This document shows, in pieces, positions 1 to 8,851 of a stretch of 37,997 nt of DNA. Every line of letters starts with the position of its first letter. Position 1 is the stretch's first letter. The DNA is taken from contig JAICGJ010000035.1 in NCBI GenBank assembly GCA_025923195.1, positions 1 to 37,997 on the forward strand, given 5' to 3'. Source of the stretch: Chryseolinea sp. GTDB lineage: Bacteria; Bacteroidota; Bacteroidia; Cytophagales; Cyclobacteriaceae. The position numbers and the translations under genes were made by a program. The notes under the pieces were generated by a model. The model searched no databases, was not told the DNA's origin, and was given only the letters and a program-made list of their open reading frames with translations.

Positions 1-374
1 GAAAATCTTTCATCGAATGATTTTAGCTTGAGGCATGATGGGGCAAGGGATGAGAATATCCACCAAACATGGATCTATAATCTTCAAATTGAAAAGTTGC
101 TGCGAAAATGCATTTTTGACATTGATAAGGTATTAGTCATAAGTGTCCTGCTTTCTTGGTTCATCCATTCAGCATATCAGCTGGCACTTCCGCCTGTATG
201 GCGCCCCTCTATTCCAATCGCTCACCGGAGGCTTATTATTTAGTAGGTCATTCAACGTGACTTTCACACGGTAGCGCCATTTTATACATGTCTGCAGACC
301 GTGTATAACGGATAGATCTTATCCGAGTCAATAGTCTATTTCCTGTATTAACATTTTAACAATCACTTTCAATT
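1..374. other. Gene-free leader region upstream of exbB
   Basis: No gene can be supported here. Frame +1 is open from the window edge to a TAG at 241-243, about 80 codons, so it could in principle be the C-terminal end of a gene that begins before the window. Its translation has no recognisable motif, and its only initiator inside the window is a TTG at 28. The remaining 130 bp before the ATG at 375 should hold the promoter of the Ton operon, but I see no convincing TAnnTTTG element. Confidence 0.3.
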
Positions 375-1190
375 ATGAAAACTTCAAATTCGCTATCCGA
401 TAGTCTGAAATCCGTTTTCGCGGCAGTCGTAATACCCTTGGAAATTTTACTTGCCGTCGCGGTGTATATATATGTATTAGGGAATCCTGTAAATTTTCAA
501 GGCAACGATCCGGCTAATCATCCACTTCCTGGTAACTATCTAGGCATTGTCTACAAAGGAGGATTCATTGTGCCCATTCTCATCTCGTTACTGATGATGG
601 TCCTCACCTTTGGAATTGAGCGAATACTTACGATCAGCCGCGCAAAGGGTAAGGGGAATATAAAAAGCTTCGTTCAAAAGATCAGGGCGCTACTATCATC
701 TAACAATATCGGGCAGGCCATTGTAGAATGCGACTCTCAAAAGGGTTCCGTTGCCAATGTCGTGAAAGCCGGACTTACAAAGTTTGGCGAACTTTCCAAA
801 ACAAATGGAATTGATCCCGACAAGAAGGTGCTCATGATCCAAAAGGACATTGAGGAAACGACGCAGCTCGAAATGCCCATGCTCGAGAAAAATCTTGTGA
901 TCATTGCTACCATAGCGTCGATCGCCACTTTGCTTGGATTGCTGGGTACAGTTTTAGGGATGATAAAAGCGTTCGCGGCATTAGCGACAGCCGGGGCACC
1001 CGATGCCGTTGCACTGGCAAACGGCATATCTGAAGCACTGATCAATACGGCACTGGGCATTGGCACGTCTGCCCTCGCCATCATTTTATATAACTACTTC
1101 ACCACGAAAATCGATGCCCTCACTTACGGGATCGATGAGGCAAGCTATAGCATTATTCAAAACTTCACGGCCAATACAAAAGGACAATAA
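375..1190 (+). CDS. exbB: ExbB/TolQ/MotA-family proton channel protein
   Basis: Proton-channel subunit of an inner-membrane Ton energy-transducing complex; with ExbD it uses the proton motive force to drive TonB and outer-membrane receptors. The 271-residue protein has a hydrophobic segment near residues 15-40, a second near 60-85, and the paired C-terminal helices of the family. The segment starting near residue 172 (LVIIATIASIATLLGLLGTV) is the glycine-rich TolQ/ExbB pore signature. The helix near 215-240 (ALINTALGIGTSALAIILYN) also fits. It starts with ATG and is followed after 15 bp by exbD, so it is the first gene of a seven-gene operon. The family call is secure. Which receptors it serves cannot be read from the sequence. 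Confidence 0.93.
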   Translation: MKTSNSLSDSLKSVFAAVVIPLEILLAVAVYIYVLGNPVNFQGNDPANHPLPGNYLGIVYKGGFIVPILISLLMMVLTFGIERILTISRAKGKGNIKSFVQKIRALLSSNNIGQAIVECDSQKGSVANVVKAGLTKFGELSKTNGIDPDKKVLMIQKDIEETTQLEMPMLEKNLVIIATIASIATLLGLLGTVLGMIKAFAALATAGAPDAVALANGISEALINTALGIGTSALAIILYNYFTTKIDALTYGIDEASYSIIQNFTANTKGQ

Positions 1191-1205
1191 ACTTACCATC
1201 AGATT

Positions 1206-1802
1206 ATGGGAAAAGTAAAAGTGCATAGAAGCTCGACTTCTATTGACATGACACCTATGGTTGATCTGGCTTTTTTGTTGGTGACATTTTTCATGCTCAC
1301 GACCAAGTTTGCACCAGAGGAACCGTTAGCGGTCGATATGCCTTCATCTGTTTCGGAGATCAAGCTTCCCGAAACGGACATCCTTACAATATCCATCTCG
1401 AAGGAGGGTGTCGTATTTTTTAACATGGATGGGAAATACAATCGGGAGAAACTTCTTGCTAAAATGGGAGAGAAGTATGGTATCCAATTTACGTCGGAGG
1501 AAGTGCGTGTATTCTCTCTCTTATCGAGCATGGGTGTTCCCGTGGGGAATCTCAAACAGTTTTTGAATATGGAGCCAGAGGACCGGAAGCTTGTGAAGCA
1601 ACCAGGCATCCCAAGCGACTCAGTCAACAACGAACTCGCGGACTGGATTATTTTTTCGAGAACTACGAATCCAAGATTGCGCATCGCTATCAAAGGGGAT
1701 CGCGATGCTGATTATCCGGTTGTGAAAAATGTAATCACGACTTTGATTGACAGAAAAGTTAATCGGTTCAACTTGATTACGAACATGGAGAAGGGATCGT
1801 GA
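1206..1802 (+). CDS. exbD: ExbD/TolR-family biopolymer transport protein (first copy)
   Basis: Second subunit of the Ton motor: a single-TM protein with a periplasmic domain. The N-terminus carries the family signature DMTPMVDLAFLLVTFF at about residues 14-29, which includes the conserved membrane Asp (in MVDLAF) that takes part in proton transfer. At 198 residues it is longer than the roughly 140-residue proteobacterial ExbD. The extra length lies in the middle of the periplasmic part (about residues 80-150), and the C-terminal beta-sheet region resumes near RLRIAIKGDRDADYPVV. It sits 15 bp after exbB and 37 bp before a second exbD. Two ExbD paralogues after one ExbB is the usual Bacteroidota arrangement and suggests a hetero-oligomeric motor. 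Confidence 0.92.
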   Translation: MGKVKVHRSSTSIDMTPMVDLAFLLVTFFMLTTKFAPEEPLAVDMPSSVSEIKLPETDILTISISKEGVVFFNMDGKYNREKLLAKMGEKYGIQFTSEEVRVFSLLSSMGVPVGNLKQFLNMEPEDRKLVKQPGIPSDSVNNELADWIIFSRTTNPRLRIAIKGDRDADYPVVKNVITTLIDRKVNRFNLITNMEKGS

Positions 1803-1839
1803 TCGTTCACGATAAGTGTAACCAATAAAATTTACCAAA

Positions 1840-2346
1840 ATGGCAGAAATAAGTCAGGATAGTGGAAAGAAAGATGGTAAAGTAAGAAGTAAGAAGACGT
1901 CTACCCGGATCGATATGACGCCGATGGTGGACCTAGCTTTTCTCTTGCTTACATTCTTTGTCATGACCACAACATTAAATAAACCTCAGACGATGGAAAT
2001 AACCATGCCGGAGAAACCAAAGCTGGAAGACAAGCAACCTATGGTTAACGAGAAGCGAGTATTAACGCTTATTCTGGGAGGGAACGATAAAGTCTACTGG
2101 TACCTGGGAATCACTAATCCCAAGATAGAGCTAACGAACTTTTCGAATGATGGAATCCGAAAGGTCCTGTTGCGGGAAAATGCGCAGATAAAAGAAATGG
2201 TTGTGCTCATAAAACCTTCCGATGAATCAAAGTATAAAAATATGGTAGACATTCTCGATGAGATGAACATCAGCAACATCGCGAGGTTTGCGCTTGTCGA
2301 TATTACTCCTGTGGATAAAGAACTGATTAAAGAATCGAAGCTATGA
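1840..2346 (+). CDS. exbD: ExbD/TolR-family biopolymer transport protein (second copy)
   Basis: Paralogue of the preceding gene, 168 residues. A basic N-terminus (about 20 residues rich in Lys/Arg/Ser) precedes the signature RIDMTPMVDLAFLLLTFFVM at about residues 23-42, so the membrane Asp is kept. The periplasmic part differs strongly from that of the first copy: it has KVYWYLG and VVLIKPSDESKYKNMVDILDE stretches, which points to a specialised rather than redundant role. The 3' end overlaps the next gene by 4 bp (ATGA at 2343-2346), a sign of translational coupling to tonB. Confidence 0.92.
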   Translation: MAEISQDSGKKDGKVRSKKTSTRIDMTPMVDLAFLLLTFFVMTTTLNKPQTMEITMPEKPKLEDKQPMVNEKRVLTLILGGNDKVYWYLGITNPKIELTNFSNDGIRKVLLRENAQIKEMVVLIKPSDESKYKNMVDILDEMNISNIARFALVDITPVDKELIKESKL

Positions 2347-3146
2347 ATGCTCAGGAAATTGATGAATCCCGATGGGTAGACATTGTATTTGAAAATCGAA
2401 ACAAGTCCTATGGAGCGTACCTCATTCGGAATATGTATGTCCGGCATGTCATTACTGCATTGCTTATCACGATCGTCGTGGTAGGGTTCGTATTAGCATT
2501 TCCGACAATTGCCAAATATTTAAAAAGTCAGGAAGATTCTGGCGAAGTAGCCTTGAAGCAAATAAAGTATACGGACCTCGCGCCACCTCCTCCGATTGAT
2601 AAAAATACACCACCTCCACCCAAGCTCGATATTCCTCCTCCCGTGAAAACGATAATTAAGTTTCTTCCGCCCAAGGTGACTGACAAAGAAATTGTCGAAG
2701 AAGAAAAGATGCCTACAGTCGAGGAGATAAAGGAAAATGATACCGGCGCAGACAATATTGAAGGCACCGGGGAGATAGTTTTCGACGAGCCAGTGGAAGA
2801 GGTGGTGAAAGAAAGCAACGATGACAATACAATCTTTACTGTGGTTGAGCAGCAGGCCGAGTTCCCCGGAGGGTTTGAAGCGATGGCAAAATTTTTAGCC
2901 AAGAACATGAAGTACCCCGCCCAGGCGCGAAGAATGGGTATCGAAGGTTCGGTATATGTAAGCTTCGTCATTGATAGAGATGGTAATATTAGCGATCCTC
3001 AGGTTATCAAGGGCATTAGCGCTGAATGCGACAAGGAAGCGGTGCGCGTTGTAAAACTCATGCCTCCGTGGAATCCGGGTAAACAAAATGGTAAAGCGGT
3101 CAGATGCCGTTTCGTGCTGCCGATCAAGTTCAAGCTCGCTGTATGA
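2343..3146 (+). CDS. tonB: TonB family energy transducer
   Basis: Links the ExbB/ExbD motor to TonB-dependent outer-membrane receptors. The 267-residue protein shows, in order: a cytoplasmic N-terminus (about 1-30) with the Bacteroidota motif VFENRNKSYGAYLIR, one TM helix (about 35-55, ITALLITIVVVGFVLAF), a proline-rich periplasm-spanning section (about 80-105, with PPPPPID and PPPPKLDIPPP), an acidic linker, and a C-terminal TonB domain from about residue 170. The last begins with the AEFPGG motif and contains KYPAQARRMGIEGSVYVSF and the closing PIKFKL. It overlaps the upstream exbD and the downstream small gene by ATGA junctions, so the operon is tightly coupled. Confidence 0.94.
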   Translation: MNAQEIDESRWVDIVFENRNKSYGAYLIRNMYVRHVITALLITIVVVGFVLAFPTIAKYLKSQEDSGEVALKQIKYTDLAPPPPIDKNTPPPPKLDIPPPVKTIIKFLPPKVTDKEIVEEEKMPTVEEIKENDTGADNIEGTGEIVFDEPVEEVVKESNDDNTIFTVVEQQAEFPGGFEAMAKFLAKNMKYPAQARRMGIEGSVYVSFVIDRDGNISDPQVIKGISAECDKEAVRVVKLMPPWNPGKQNGKAVRCRFVLPIKFKLAV

Positions 3147-3373
3147 GACCAGAGGCACAACGATTTTTTTCCACACTGGAAATTGTCATGAAATACGTCG
3201 GGATATTCATGGCCATTATCTATGTGACGGCTGGCGTTTCCATACTCTTCCGTTCGCGCGAGCTCTTTAGCATTCCCAAACCATACATTGTTCCGCTTGG
3301 CCTTGGATTAACGGCTTACGGAGTATTTCGCGGCTTTAGGCTTTACCTGAGATATTTTAAGAAAAGAAGATGA
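3143..3373 (+). CDS. Small two-helix membrane protein of the Ton operon
   Basis: A 76-residue hypothetical protein between tonB and the PstS-like gene. Two hydrophobic segments are visible: YVGIFMAIIYVTAGVSILF, and YIVPLGLGLTAYGVFRGFRL near the C-terminus. It ends in a basic tail (RYFKKRR), so the ends probably face the cytoplasm. The start at 3143 overlaps the tonB stop as ATGA, matching the other junctions of this operon. A second in-frame ATG at 3188 would give a 61-residue protein that begins right before the first helix and is also credible. I do not recognise a named family. Position suggests an accessory to the Ton motor. Confidence 0.7.
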   Translation: MRPEAQRFFSTLEIVMKYVGIFMAIIYVTAGVSILFRSRELFSIPKPYIVPLGLGLTAYGVFRGFRLYLRYFKKRR

Positions 3374-4281
3374 AACGCTCTATTTTACTGTGCATAGCCA
3401 CTACGTTGATGATGGGCTGTGCAGACCGGGACAGGGCTGGTCAACTCCTGGATACGCCGACATCCGGCAGCATCAGAATAGCTGTCGATGAATCGCTCAA
3501 GCCGTTGATCGAAGCAGAGATCAGTGCCTTCGAAGGGATCTATAAACAAGCCCGGATACAAGTGAACTACACAAGCGAAGGCAAGGCCATGGAAGCATTG
3601 CTTGAGGATTCAGCGCGATTGATTATAGTAACCCGGAAATTGCTTGAGGACGAAGAGAAAGCGTTGATGGGCCAAACCATCGTACCGCATCAACTCAAGA
3701 TTGCGACGGATGGAATCGCATTGATCGCAAATCGCGCGAACCGTGACAGCCTGATAAGTCTGGACGGGCTGAAGAATATTCTAGCTGGTACCATTGATGA
3801 GACCAATTCGCCGGTTTTCACGGAGGTGGTCTTTGATGAGCCCAACTCAGGCATGATCCGCTTTATGCGAGACTCCATTGTTCCGTTCGATGCGTTGCCC
3901 GGTTACTGCTTTGCGCTGAAAAGCAATGCAGCGGTGGTGGATTACGTATCAAGGAAACCCCAGTCAATAGGTCTGATCGGAGTCAGCTGGATTAGCGATC
4001 GCGACGATTCGACAACGAACTCATTTCTTAATTCCATCCGTGTGATTAGCATCGCCGACGACTCGGGCTCTTACCAGCCTTATCAGGCCTACATGGCTCA
4101 ACGTAAGTATCCCCTTGTACGCGATGTCGTAATGATCAGTCGTGAGGCCCGAAGTGGGTTAGCCAGCGGTTTTATGGCCTTTATCGCGAGTGATAAAGGT
4201 CAGCGCATCGTGTTAAAATCAGGGCTCGTCCCTGCAACGATGCCCATTAGAATTTTAGAAGTAAATCAAGAACCATTTTAA
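3370..4281 (+). CDS. PstS-like substrate-binding lipoprotein
   Basis: Periplasmic lipoprotein of the type II solute-binding fold related to phosphate-binding PstS. The N-terminus is a lipoprotein signal with lipobox LMMGC (Cys about residue 16). The body has PstS-like features: an opening strand IRIAVDESLKPLIEAEI, a segment resembling a signalling-loop (LIIVTRKLLEDEEKAL), DGIALIANRAN followed by a LDGLKNILAGT stretch, NSGMIRFMRDS, and a C-terminal FMAFIASDKGQRIVLKSGLVPA. No pstC/A/B transporter genes are adjacent, so uptake of phosphate through an ABC permease is not implied. PstS-like proteins recur in Bacteroidota Ton operons and may have a structural or sensing role. It overlaps the small gene by ATGA (3370-3373). 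Confidence 0.82.
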   Translation: MKRSILLCIATTLMMGCADRDRAGQLLDTPTSGSIRIAVDESLKPLIEAEISAFEGIYKQARIQVNYTSEGKAMEALLEDSARLIIVTRKLLEDEEKALMGQTIVPHQLKIATDGIALIANRANRDSLISLDGLKNILAGTIDETNSPVFTEVVFDEPNSGMIRFMRDSIVPFDALPGYCFALKSNAAVVDYVSRKPQSIGLIGVSWISDRDDSTTNSFLNSIRVISIADDSGSYQPYQAYMAQRKYPLVRDVVMISREARSGLASGFMAFIASDKGQRIVLKSGLVPATMPIRILEVNQEPF

Positions 4282-4289
4282 CTAAAAAC

Positions 4290-5900
4290 ATGAAAGATAA
4301 GATTATAGATATTTTAAGCAGATTTTGGTTTGTCCTACTTATCCTGTTCTGCTGCATTGTGTTGAGCATAAAATTTGCGTCGGGCCAAACTTTGGAAATT
4401 GACAATGCCAGGCATTTAATGGAAGTAGACCAAACTAACAAAGCCATAGCAGTTTTAAACCAAGCTATTCAGGCCCATCCCTCTGTTGCCGTATTGTGGT
4501 ACCATTTAGGGATGGCTCAGGTCGGGAGTGGCGAACGCGACCTTGCTGCGAAATCTTTTGACCAGGGAATTTCACTTGACAGCAAGGAGCCTATGAACTA
4601 TGTCGGCAGGGGTTATCTGGCTATGCTGGAAAACAATCCGCAAAAAGCGCAATTGGATTTCGATCAAGCCTTGTCGATGACAAAATCGAAAAATTCCAGT
4701 GTATTGAAGGCTGTCTCAGAGGCTTATCTTGTTGATAGCAAGTTGGCAGGCAAGGCATTGGAAATGCTCACGAAGGCAAAATCGCTGGATGATCACGATC
4801 CACATGTTTTTATACTCTTGGGTGATGCATACCTTGCCCAAAACAACGGCGGGTTGGCGGTCACAAATTATGAACGCGGGGTCGTTCTTAACAGTAAACT
4901 CGCTTTGCCGCACTACAAAATTGGTCTGGTATATCTACGTTCTCGGAATTTCAGTTCTGCGAGGGATGCTTTTCTTAAAGCGATTGAAGTTGATCCAGGC
5001 TATACGTTAGCCCACAAAGAATTGGGCGAACTTTATTATCAGTTAAAAGACGGAGAAAAGGCCGTTCAAGCTTATCAGACATATCTGTCGTTAACAGACA
5101 AACCGGAAATAGGTAAGCTGAGGTATGCCTTTTTCTTGTTTATGGCTAAGGATTTTGCGAAGGCAAACGAAATTTTTCAGGAATTGACTCAGCATGGCGA
5201 TGTAAGTCCTACGGCTCTGCGCTTCTATGCATTTTCTCTTCACGAAGCTGGCGACTATGAACAAAGCAAAAACATCTTTGACCAATATTTTTCGATGGCA
5301 CCACACTCGGAAGTTGAGGCCGCAGACTATTCTACATATGCAAAGGTCTTACTGAAACAAAATGAAGATTCTCTTGCAATTATACAGTTTCAAAAAAGTC
5401 TGGAGTTGCAAAGCAATCAACCTGAAGTTATTCAATCGCTGGCGGAGACTTTATACAAGATCAAGAAATTTTCTGAGGCAATTGCCATGTATAAACAGTT
5501 GCAGACCCTGAGGTCGAGACTCAACTCTCAAGATTATTACACTTGGGGAAGGGCATATTATTTTAACAACCAATATGAACAAGCCGACTCAATTTTTCAA
5601 AGACTAATAGAATTACAGCCCAATATGACAGTAGGATATCTGTGGGAAGCCCGAACAAAATCAAATCTTGATCCGGAGTCGGAGAGGGGACTGGCTAAAC
5701 CGTACTATGAAAAGCTTATCGAAAAGGCATCTATTACGCCGGAAAAGAGCAAAAATGACCTTCTGGAAGCATACTCTTACCTGGGCTATTATCACCTGCT
5801 GAAAGAGGACATGGTGGTGTCGAAATCGTATTGGAAAAAGGTATTGGAAATAAATCCAAATGATGTTAAGGCAAAAGAAGCGTTGAAGGCCATAAATTAA
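4290..5900 (+). CDS. TPR-repeat protein, last gene of the Ton operon
   Basis: 536-residue tetratricopeptide-repeat protein that starts 8 bp after the PstS-like gene. A hydrophobic N-terminal segment (about residues 12-32, FWFVLLILFCCIVLSIKF, followed by ASGQ) is a signal peptide or anchor, so the repeats face the periplasm. TPR units run through nearly the whole protein, for example PHYKIGLVYLRSRNFSSARD, LAHKELGELYYQLKDGEKAV, TWGRAYYFNNQYEQADSIF and the last ending INPNDVKAKEAL. No enzymatic domain is visible. TPR proteins are a recurring terminal member of such operons and probably act as a scaffold for the envelope complex; the partner is unknown. Confidence 0.85.
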   Translation: MKDKIIDILSRFWFVLLILFCCIVLSIKFASGQTLEIDNARHLMEVDQTNKAIAVLNQAIQAHPSVAVLWYHLGMAQVGSGERDLAAKSFDQGISLDSKEPMNYVGRGYLAMLENNPQKAQLDFDQALSMTKSKNSSVLKAVSEAYLVDSKLAGKALEMLTKAKSLDDHDPHVFILLGDAYLAQNNGGLAVTNYERGVVLNSKLALPHYKIGLVYLRSRNFSSARDAFLKAIEVDPGYTLAHKELGELYYQLKDGEKAVQAYQTYLSLTDKPEIGKLRYAFFLFMAKDFAKANEIFQELTQHGDVSPTALRFYAFSLHEAGDYEQSKNIFDQYFSMAPHSEVEAADYSTYAKVLLKQNEDSLAIIQFQKSLELQSNQPEVIQSLAETLYKIKKFSEAIAMYKQLQTLRSRLNSQDYYTWGRAYYFNNQYEQADSIFQRLIELQPNMTVGYLWEARTKSNLDPESERGLAKPYYEKLIEKASITPEKSKNDLLEAYSYLGYYHLLKEDMVVSKSYWKKVLEINPNDVKAKEALKAIN

Positions 5901-6143
5901 TTTACGCGATATAGTCTGGTCCAAGGTGCAGAGCAGTGTCTTGCTAACATGGTTTTTGTTAAAGGTATCCATGCACGTTAAGTATTTCTTGTGATTCACT
6001 GCTTCTGCCCTGGTCCGGATTTTTAAAACGAGCCTTGTGTATTTCAAAGGATGGTGATTAATTTTAGTTCATTTAGTATAACAGTGAAGCGTCACGGGAG
6101 AGCAGCTTTGCATTGATTATACCACAACTTTAATTTTTTGACT

Positions 6144-8351
6144 ATGTTAATCATCAGCCGACTCAGGTCATTACTTTTTGTACTTTTCATTTTCTTCATT
6201 TGCCATCTGCATGCACAGGACACTTTAAAGTGGGCAGCTGATGGAAATTCTTACTATGTACTCAAACAAAGTGAATTATTTGAGTACAAGCTGGCAGACA
6301 ATATTTCGCACAAGCTGGTCTCTTCAGAACAATTCACTCCATTGGGGGAGACTAAACCGCTTGACATCGCGTCGTTCTCGCTAACGCCGGATGGTAAAAA
6401 ACTTTTGTTATTCACCAACACTATGCGAGTGTGGCGGATCAACACACGGGGCGACTACTGGCTGTTTGACCTTTCGTCAAGCCAGTTGCAGAAACTTGGC
6501 AAAGGTAGACCAGATTCATCGCTGATGTTTGCCAAGGTCAGTCCGGATGGTTCTTCAGTTACATATGTTAGTGAGAACAATGTCTACGTTGAGGACATCG
6601 CGAGCGGCAGTGTTAAGGCACTTACTACAGATGGTATTCGAAAGCTCTTTAATGGTACTTTCGACTGGGTCTATGAAGAGGAATTTGCGTGCCGCGATGG
6701 AATCCGTTGGAGCCCTGACAGCAAGGCCGTTTTGTACTGGCAGATTGATGCGAGTGATACCCGTGACTTTTATATGATCAATTACACGGATGCAATATAT
6801 TCTCGGATCGTACCTGTCGAATATCCCAAGGCCGGCGAACAGCCGTCCGCGTGTAGGCTTGGTGTTGTTGATGTTTCTAGCGGTAACACTACTTGGATGA
6901 AGATACCGGGTGATCCCAGGGAACATTATATTGTCAGAGCGGAGTTCATTCCGGGAACTAGGGACATCCTACTTCAGCAAGTTAACCGGCGACAAAACCA
7001 AAGCGTAATCTTCCGAGCCAGCAGCCTGACTGGCAATGCTTTTCCGATTTATTCGGAGCAAGATGATGCATGGATTGATGTGTTCACACCTGCCAGTTCT
7101 GAAAATGCATATGATGTAGACTTCAAGCATACCTTCCAATGGTTGAACAGTGGAACGGAATTTCTGTGGGAAAGTGAAAGGGACGGATGGCGTCATGCTT
7201 ACCGGATTACGACGGATGGTAAAAGACAGACGTTGGTAACGCCAGGTAACTTTGACGTAATTTCCATTAAGCGCATCGATGGTAAGGGGCGCTTTTTGTA
7301 TTACCTGGCGTCACCATCAAATGCTACCCAAAAGTACTTATATCGTATAAGACTGGATGGAAAGGGTAAAGGCGAACTCTTAACTCCACCGTCACAATCC
7401 GGCACCCATCAATATACTATTTCTCCGAATGGGAAATTTGCACGGCACGTATTTTCGAACATAAATACACCGCAAATGTCGGAAAACATATCGTTACCTA
7501 GCCACAAACCACTTGTTAAAAACAAAAGTATTCAAAGTGAATTGGCTTCTATGCGAGAAGAAAAGTTAACGGAATTTTTCAAGGTGGTAACGGCAGATGG
7601 CGTTGAGATGGATGGTTGGATGGTAAAGCCAAGGAGCTTTGATGAAACAAAAAAGTATCCTGTTGTATTTTACGTTTATACGGAGCCCTGGGGCCAGGAG
7701 GTGATCGATATGTACGGTATTTCACAAAATTCTCTCTACGCGGGCGACATGCGTGACGACGGTTACATTTATATATGTTTAGATAATAGGGGTACCCCGA
7801 CCCCTAAGGGAAGGGAATGGCGAAAAGCTATTCACGGGAAGTTGGGGCAAGTCAACATCCGTGATCAGGCACTTGCAGCGAGAGAAATTCTGAAATGGAA
7901 ATTTGTCGATGCTGATCGCATAGCCGTATGGGGATGGAGTGGAGGAGGTGCAGCCACACTGAACCTATTGTTTCAATACCCGGAAATTTACAAAACGGGT
8001 ATCGCCGTATCTGCAGTGACTAACCTTCTAACCTATGATAACATTTACCAGGAGCGCTACATGGGCTTGCCGCAAGAAAACATGGAGGGCTATATAAAAG
8101 GATCCCCGCTTACGCATGCTAAAAACCTCTCTGGAAACCTGTTGTATATCCATGGCACCGGCGATGATAACGTCCATTTTCAGAATGCTGAGATGTTGTT
8201 GAACGAACTGGTGAAGCACAACAAGCAGTTTCAGTTCATGGCATACCCTAATCGCACGCATAGCCTGGCCGAGGGTGAAGGAACCGCTGAGCACCTTGTG
8301 ACGCTTTACACGACATTCTTGCAAAAACACTGTCCGCCAGGAGCTCGATAG
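6144..8351 (+). CDS. Secreted S9 family peptidase, dipeptidyl peptidase IV-like
   Basis: Exported serine exopeptidase of the prolyl-oligopeptidase clan, predicted to remove X-Pro or X-Ala dipeptides from peptide N-termini. I chose the ATG at 6144, which directly precedes a signal peptide (LLFVLFIFFICHLHAQ); an in-frame TTG lies six bases upstream. The N-terminal two thirds form the DPPIV beta-propeller and include the WVYEEEF motif near residue 175, whose Glu pair binds the substrate amino terminus in DPP IV. The C-terminal alpha/beta-hydrolase part has the nucleophile elbow GWSGGG (Ser about 598; most relatives have GWSYGG), the Asp in GTGDDNVHF (about 673) and the His in NRTHSL (about 705). 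It stands alone between two intergenic regions. Confidence 0.92.
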   Translation: MLIISRLRSLLFVLFIFFICHLHAQDTLKWAADGNSYYVLKQSELFEYKLADNISHKLVSSEQFTPLGETKPLDIASFSLTPDGKKLLLFTNTMRVWRINTRGDYWLFDLSSSQLQKLGKGRPDSSLMFAKVSPDGSSVTYVSENNVYVEDIASGSVKALTTDGIRKLFNGTFDWVYEEEFACRDGIRWSPDSKAVLYWQIDASDTRDFYMINYTDAIYSRIVPVEYPKAGEQPSACRLGVVDVSSGNTTWMKIPGDPREHYIVRAEFIPGTRDILLQQVNRRQNQSVIFRASSLTGNAFPIYSEQDDAWIDVFTPASSENAYDVDFKHTFQWLNSGTEFLWESERDGWRHAYRITTDGKRQTLVTPGNFDVISIKRIDGKGRFLYYLASPSNATQKYLYRIRLDGKGKGELLTPPSQSGTHQYTISPNGKFARHVFSNINTPQMSENISLPSHKPLVKNKSIQSELASMREEKLTEFFKVVTADGVEMDGWMVKPRSFDETKKYPVVFYVYTEPWGQEVIDMYGISQNSLYAGDMRDDGYIYICLDNRGTPTPKGREWRKAIHGKLGQVNIRDQALAAREILKWKFVDADRIAVWGWSGGGAATLNLLFQYPEIYKTGIAVSAVTNLLTYDNIYQERYMGLPQENMEGYIKGSPLTHAKNLSGNLLYIHGTGDDNVHFQNAEMLLNELVKHNKQFQFMAYPNRTHSLAEGEGTAEHLVTLYTTFLQKHCPPGAR

Positions 8352-8851
8352 TGGAAGCATCAGGATCACATTTTATATTGCATGATAAATGATCCGTATG
8401 ATCAGGAATCGGGGTTTACTATGCAATATTCAAAACTCTTTAACAATGGCACTCACCAATATCCTTAAGCTATGTAACTGCTTTCGGTAAGGTCAGTGAA
8501 AATGTTGTAGTAATTGACCTTATTACCTTAGTAACCATGACATAGTATTTATGATCTACCTTATTCCTTATTGATCTGGGTGAGTCGATAATCAATGTTT
8601 ATATATTGCAGTCTAATCATAAGGTAGTAAGGCTAATTCATACATATTCTTCATGTTACGAAGGCAATAAGGTTTTCAAAATGCAAGGTATTTAAGGTTG
8701 TACCTTCTTTTCTTTGCATTTATTTCGTGTTATAAGAAATTAACCATTGAAAGAGTTTATTTTTTTACGGCCTTATAAGACTTTTTACTTTTTGAGAAAC
8801 CGCCTTAATTAACTTTATTTCTTTTCTTGAGGATCTTCAATATTTTCACAA
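8352..8851. other. 500-bp gene-free region between the S9 peptidase and a cyclase gene
   Basis: No open frame of note on either strand. The stretch is AT-rich and holds a set of AAGG/CCTT direct-repeat pairs (separate entry). It also includes a TTTTTG at about 8790 followed 19 bp later by TTTATTTC, a poor match to the Bacteroidota promoter pattern in front of the cyclase gene. Confidence 0.5.
8517..8697. promoter_or_regulatory. Array of five AAGG-N3-5-AAGG direct-repeat sites
   Basis: Five copies of a paired motif are visible. Two are on the minus strand: ACCTTATTACCTTA at 8517-8530 and ACCTTATTCCTTA at about 8558-8570. Three are on the plus strand: AAGGTAGTAAGG at 8621-8632, AAGGCAATAAGG at 8661-8672 and AAGGTATTTAAGG at 8685-8697. 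The first two start about 40 bp apart, and so do the third and fourth, so they form an inverted arrangement around about 8590. Direct half-sites roughly one helical turn apart, repeated upstream of a signalling gene, look like a multi-site operator. No known binding protein is recognised. Confidence 0.4.

Noticed and set aside
28-243. 71-codon open frame with TTG start at the left edge
   Set aside because: No motif, no ATG start, unusual composition; it may be the tail of an upstream gene, but that cannot be shown from this window.
3370-4281. Phosphate ABC uptake system
   Set aside because: Only a PstS-like binding protein is present; no pstC, pstA, pstB or phoU nearby, and the gene is embedded in a Ton operon.
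6131-6140. TAATTTTTTG as the -7 element of the S9 peptidase gene
   Set aside because: It would put the transcription start at or beyond the ATG at 6144, which is implausible for a normal leader.
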